Shown here piece after piece: positions 5,482-5,520 of a DNA stretch of 5,520 bases. Under the pieces are notes generated by a model. It was not told the DNA's origin, did not search any database, and saw only the letters and a program-made list of their open reading frames with translations. How positions within the stretch are numbered: position 1 is the stretch's first letter; each line of letters begins with the position of its first letter. Source of the stretch: a bacterium (lineage in GTDB: Bacteria > CSSED10-310 > JAJRTK01). The stretch is taken from positions 1 to 5,520 of the forward strand of contig JAJRTK010000276.1 of assembly GCA_024278345.1 (NCBI GenBank), in the 5' to 3' direction. Both the position numbers and the translations under genes were made by a program.

Positions 5482-5520
5482 TCATTTGTTTCAAGAGATT
5501 ACCGAGATACCTATGGTCCC
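5462..5520 (+). CDS. Possible start of a gene running off the window end
   Basis: A frame opens at ATG 5462 and stays open to the last base, reading MAIASNNHLFQEITEIPMV and continuing past the edge. A purine-rich GGAGGA lies at 5445-5450, 11 nt upstream, which is slightly far but usable. It overlaps the 31-codon frame by 20 nt in a different phase, so the two could be translationally coupled, or be one gene split by a frameshift. Only 19 codons are visible and they suggest no family. Confidence 0.3.
   Translation, partial: MAIASNNHLFQEITEIPMV

Overview
The window carries the core of a type III CRISPR-Cas effector operon, all on the + strand, in GC-rich bacterial DNA. My reading is subtype III-D or a close relative. 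Three features support this: a Cas10 that has the GGDD cyclase motif but no HD nuclease domain, a Csm3-like Cas7 backbone protein, and a large two-part RAMP protein with the hallmarks of Csx10. In published classification, III-D is marked by an HD-less Cas10 together with Csx10. The host cannot be named from this stretch. The strong G/C preference at third codon positions and good Shine-Dalgarno sites fit a GC-rich bacterium. There are no rRNA or tRNA genes to place it.

Layout: 1-704 is non-coding and unusually full of repeats and palindromes. It holds two copies of a composite direct repeat, each followed by a short GC hairpin with a T6 run, and a perfect 23-bp inverted repeat enclosing a more AT-rich core. 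It ends in a plausible promoter. The genes then follow: cas10 (705-2423), a csm3-like cas7 (2416-3387, overlapping cas10 by 8 nt), csx10 (3384-4742, ATGA overlap) and, after 42 nt, a 142-codon gene in the position of a small subunit (4785-5213). A 172-nt gap follows. Then comes a 31-codon reading frame with a good ribosome binding site (5386-5481), overlapped by the start of another frame that runs off the end. Base composition drops sharply in the last 50 nt.

How the parts should work together (inference from the families): the Csm3-like protein polymerises along the crRNA and cuts bound target RNA, using the retained Asp28. Csx10 is expected to cap the crRNA 5' end. The small protein may fill the Cas11 role. 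Cas10 would make cyclic oligoadenylates when target RNA binds. With no HD domain it should not cut DNA. No effector that responds to the second messenger (CARF/SAVED), no adaptation genes, no Cas6 and no multi-repeat CRISPR array lie in the window, so any immune output depends on genes elsewhere.

The least explained parts are the repeat-dense upstream region, the 12-residue basic tail on Csx10, the unplaced 142-aa protein, and the compositional break at the 3' edge.
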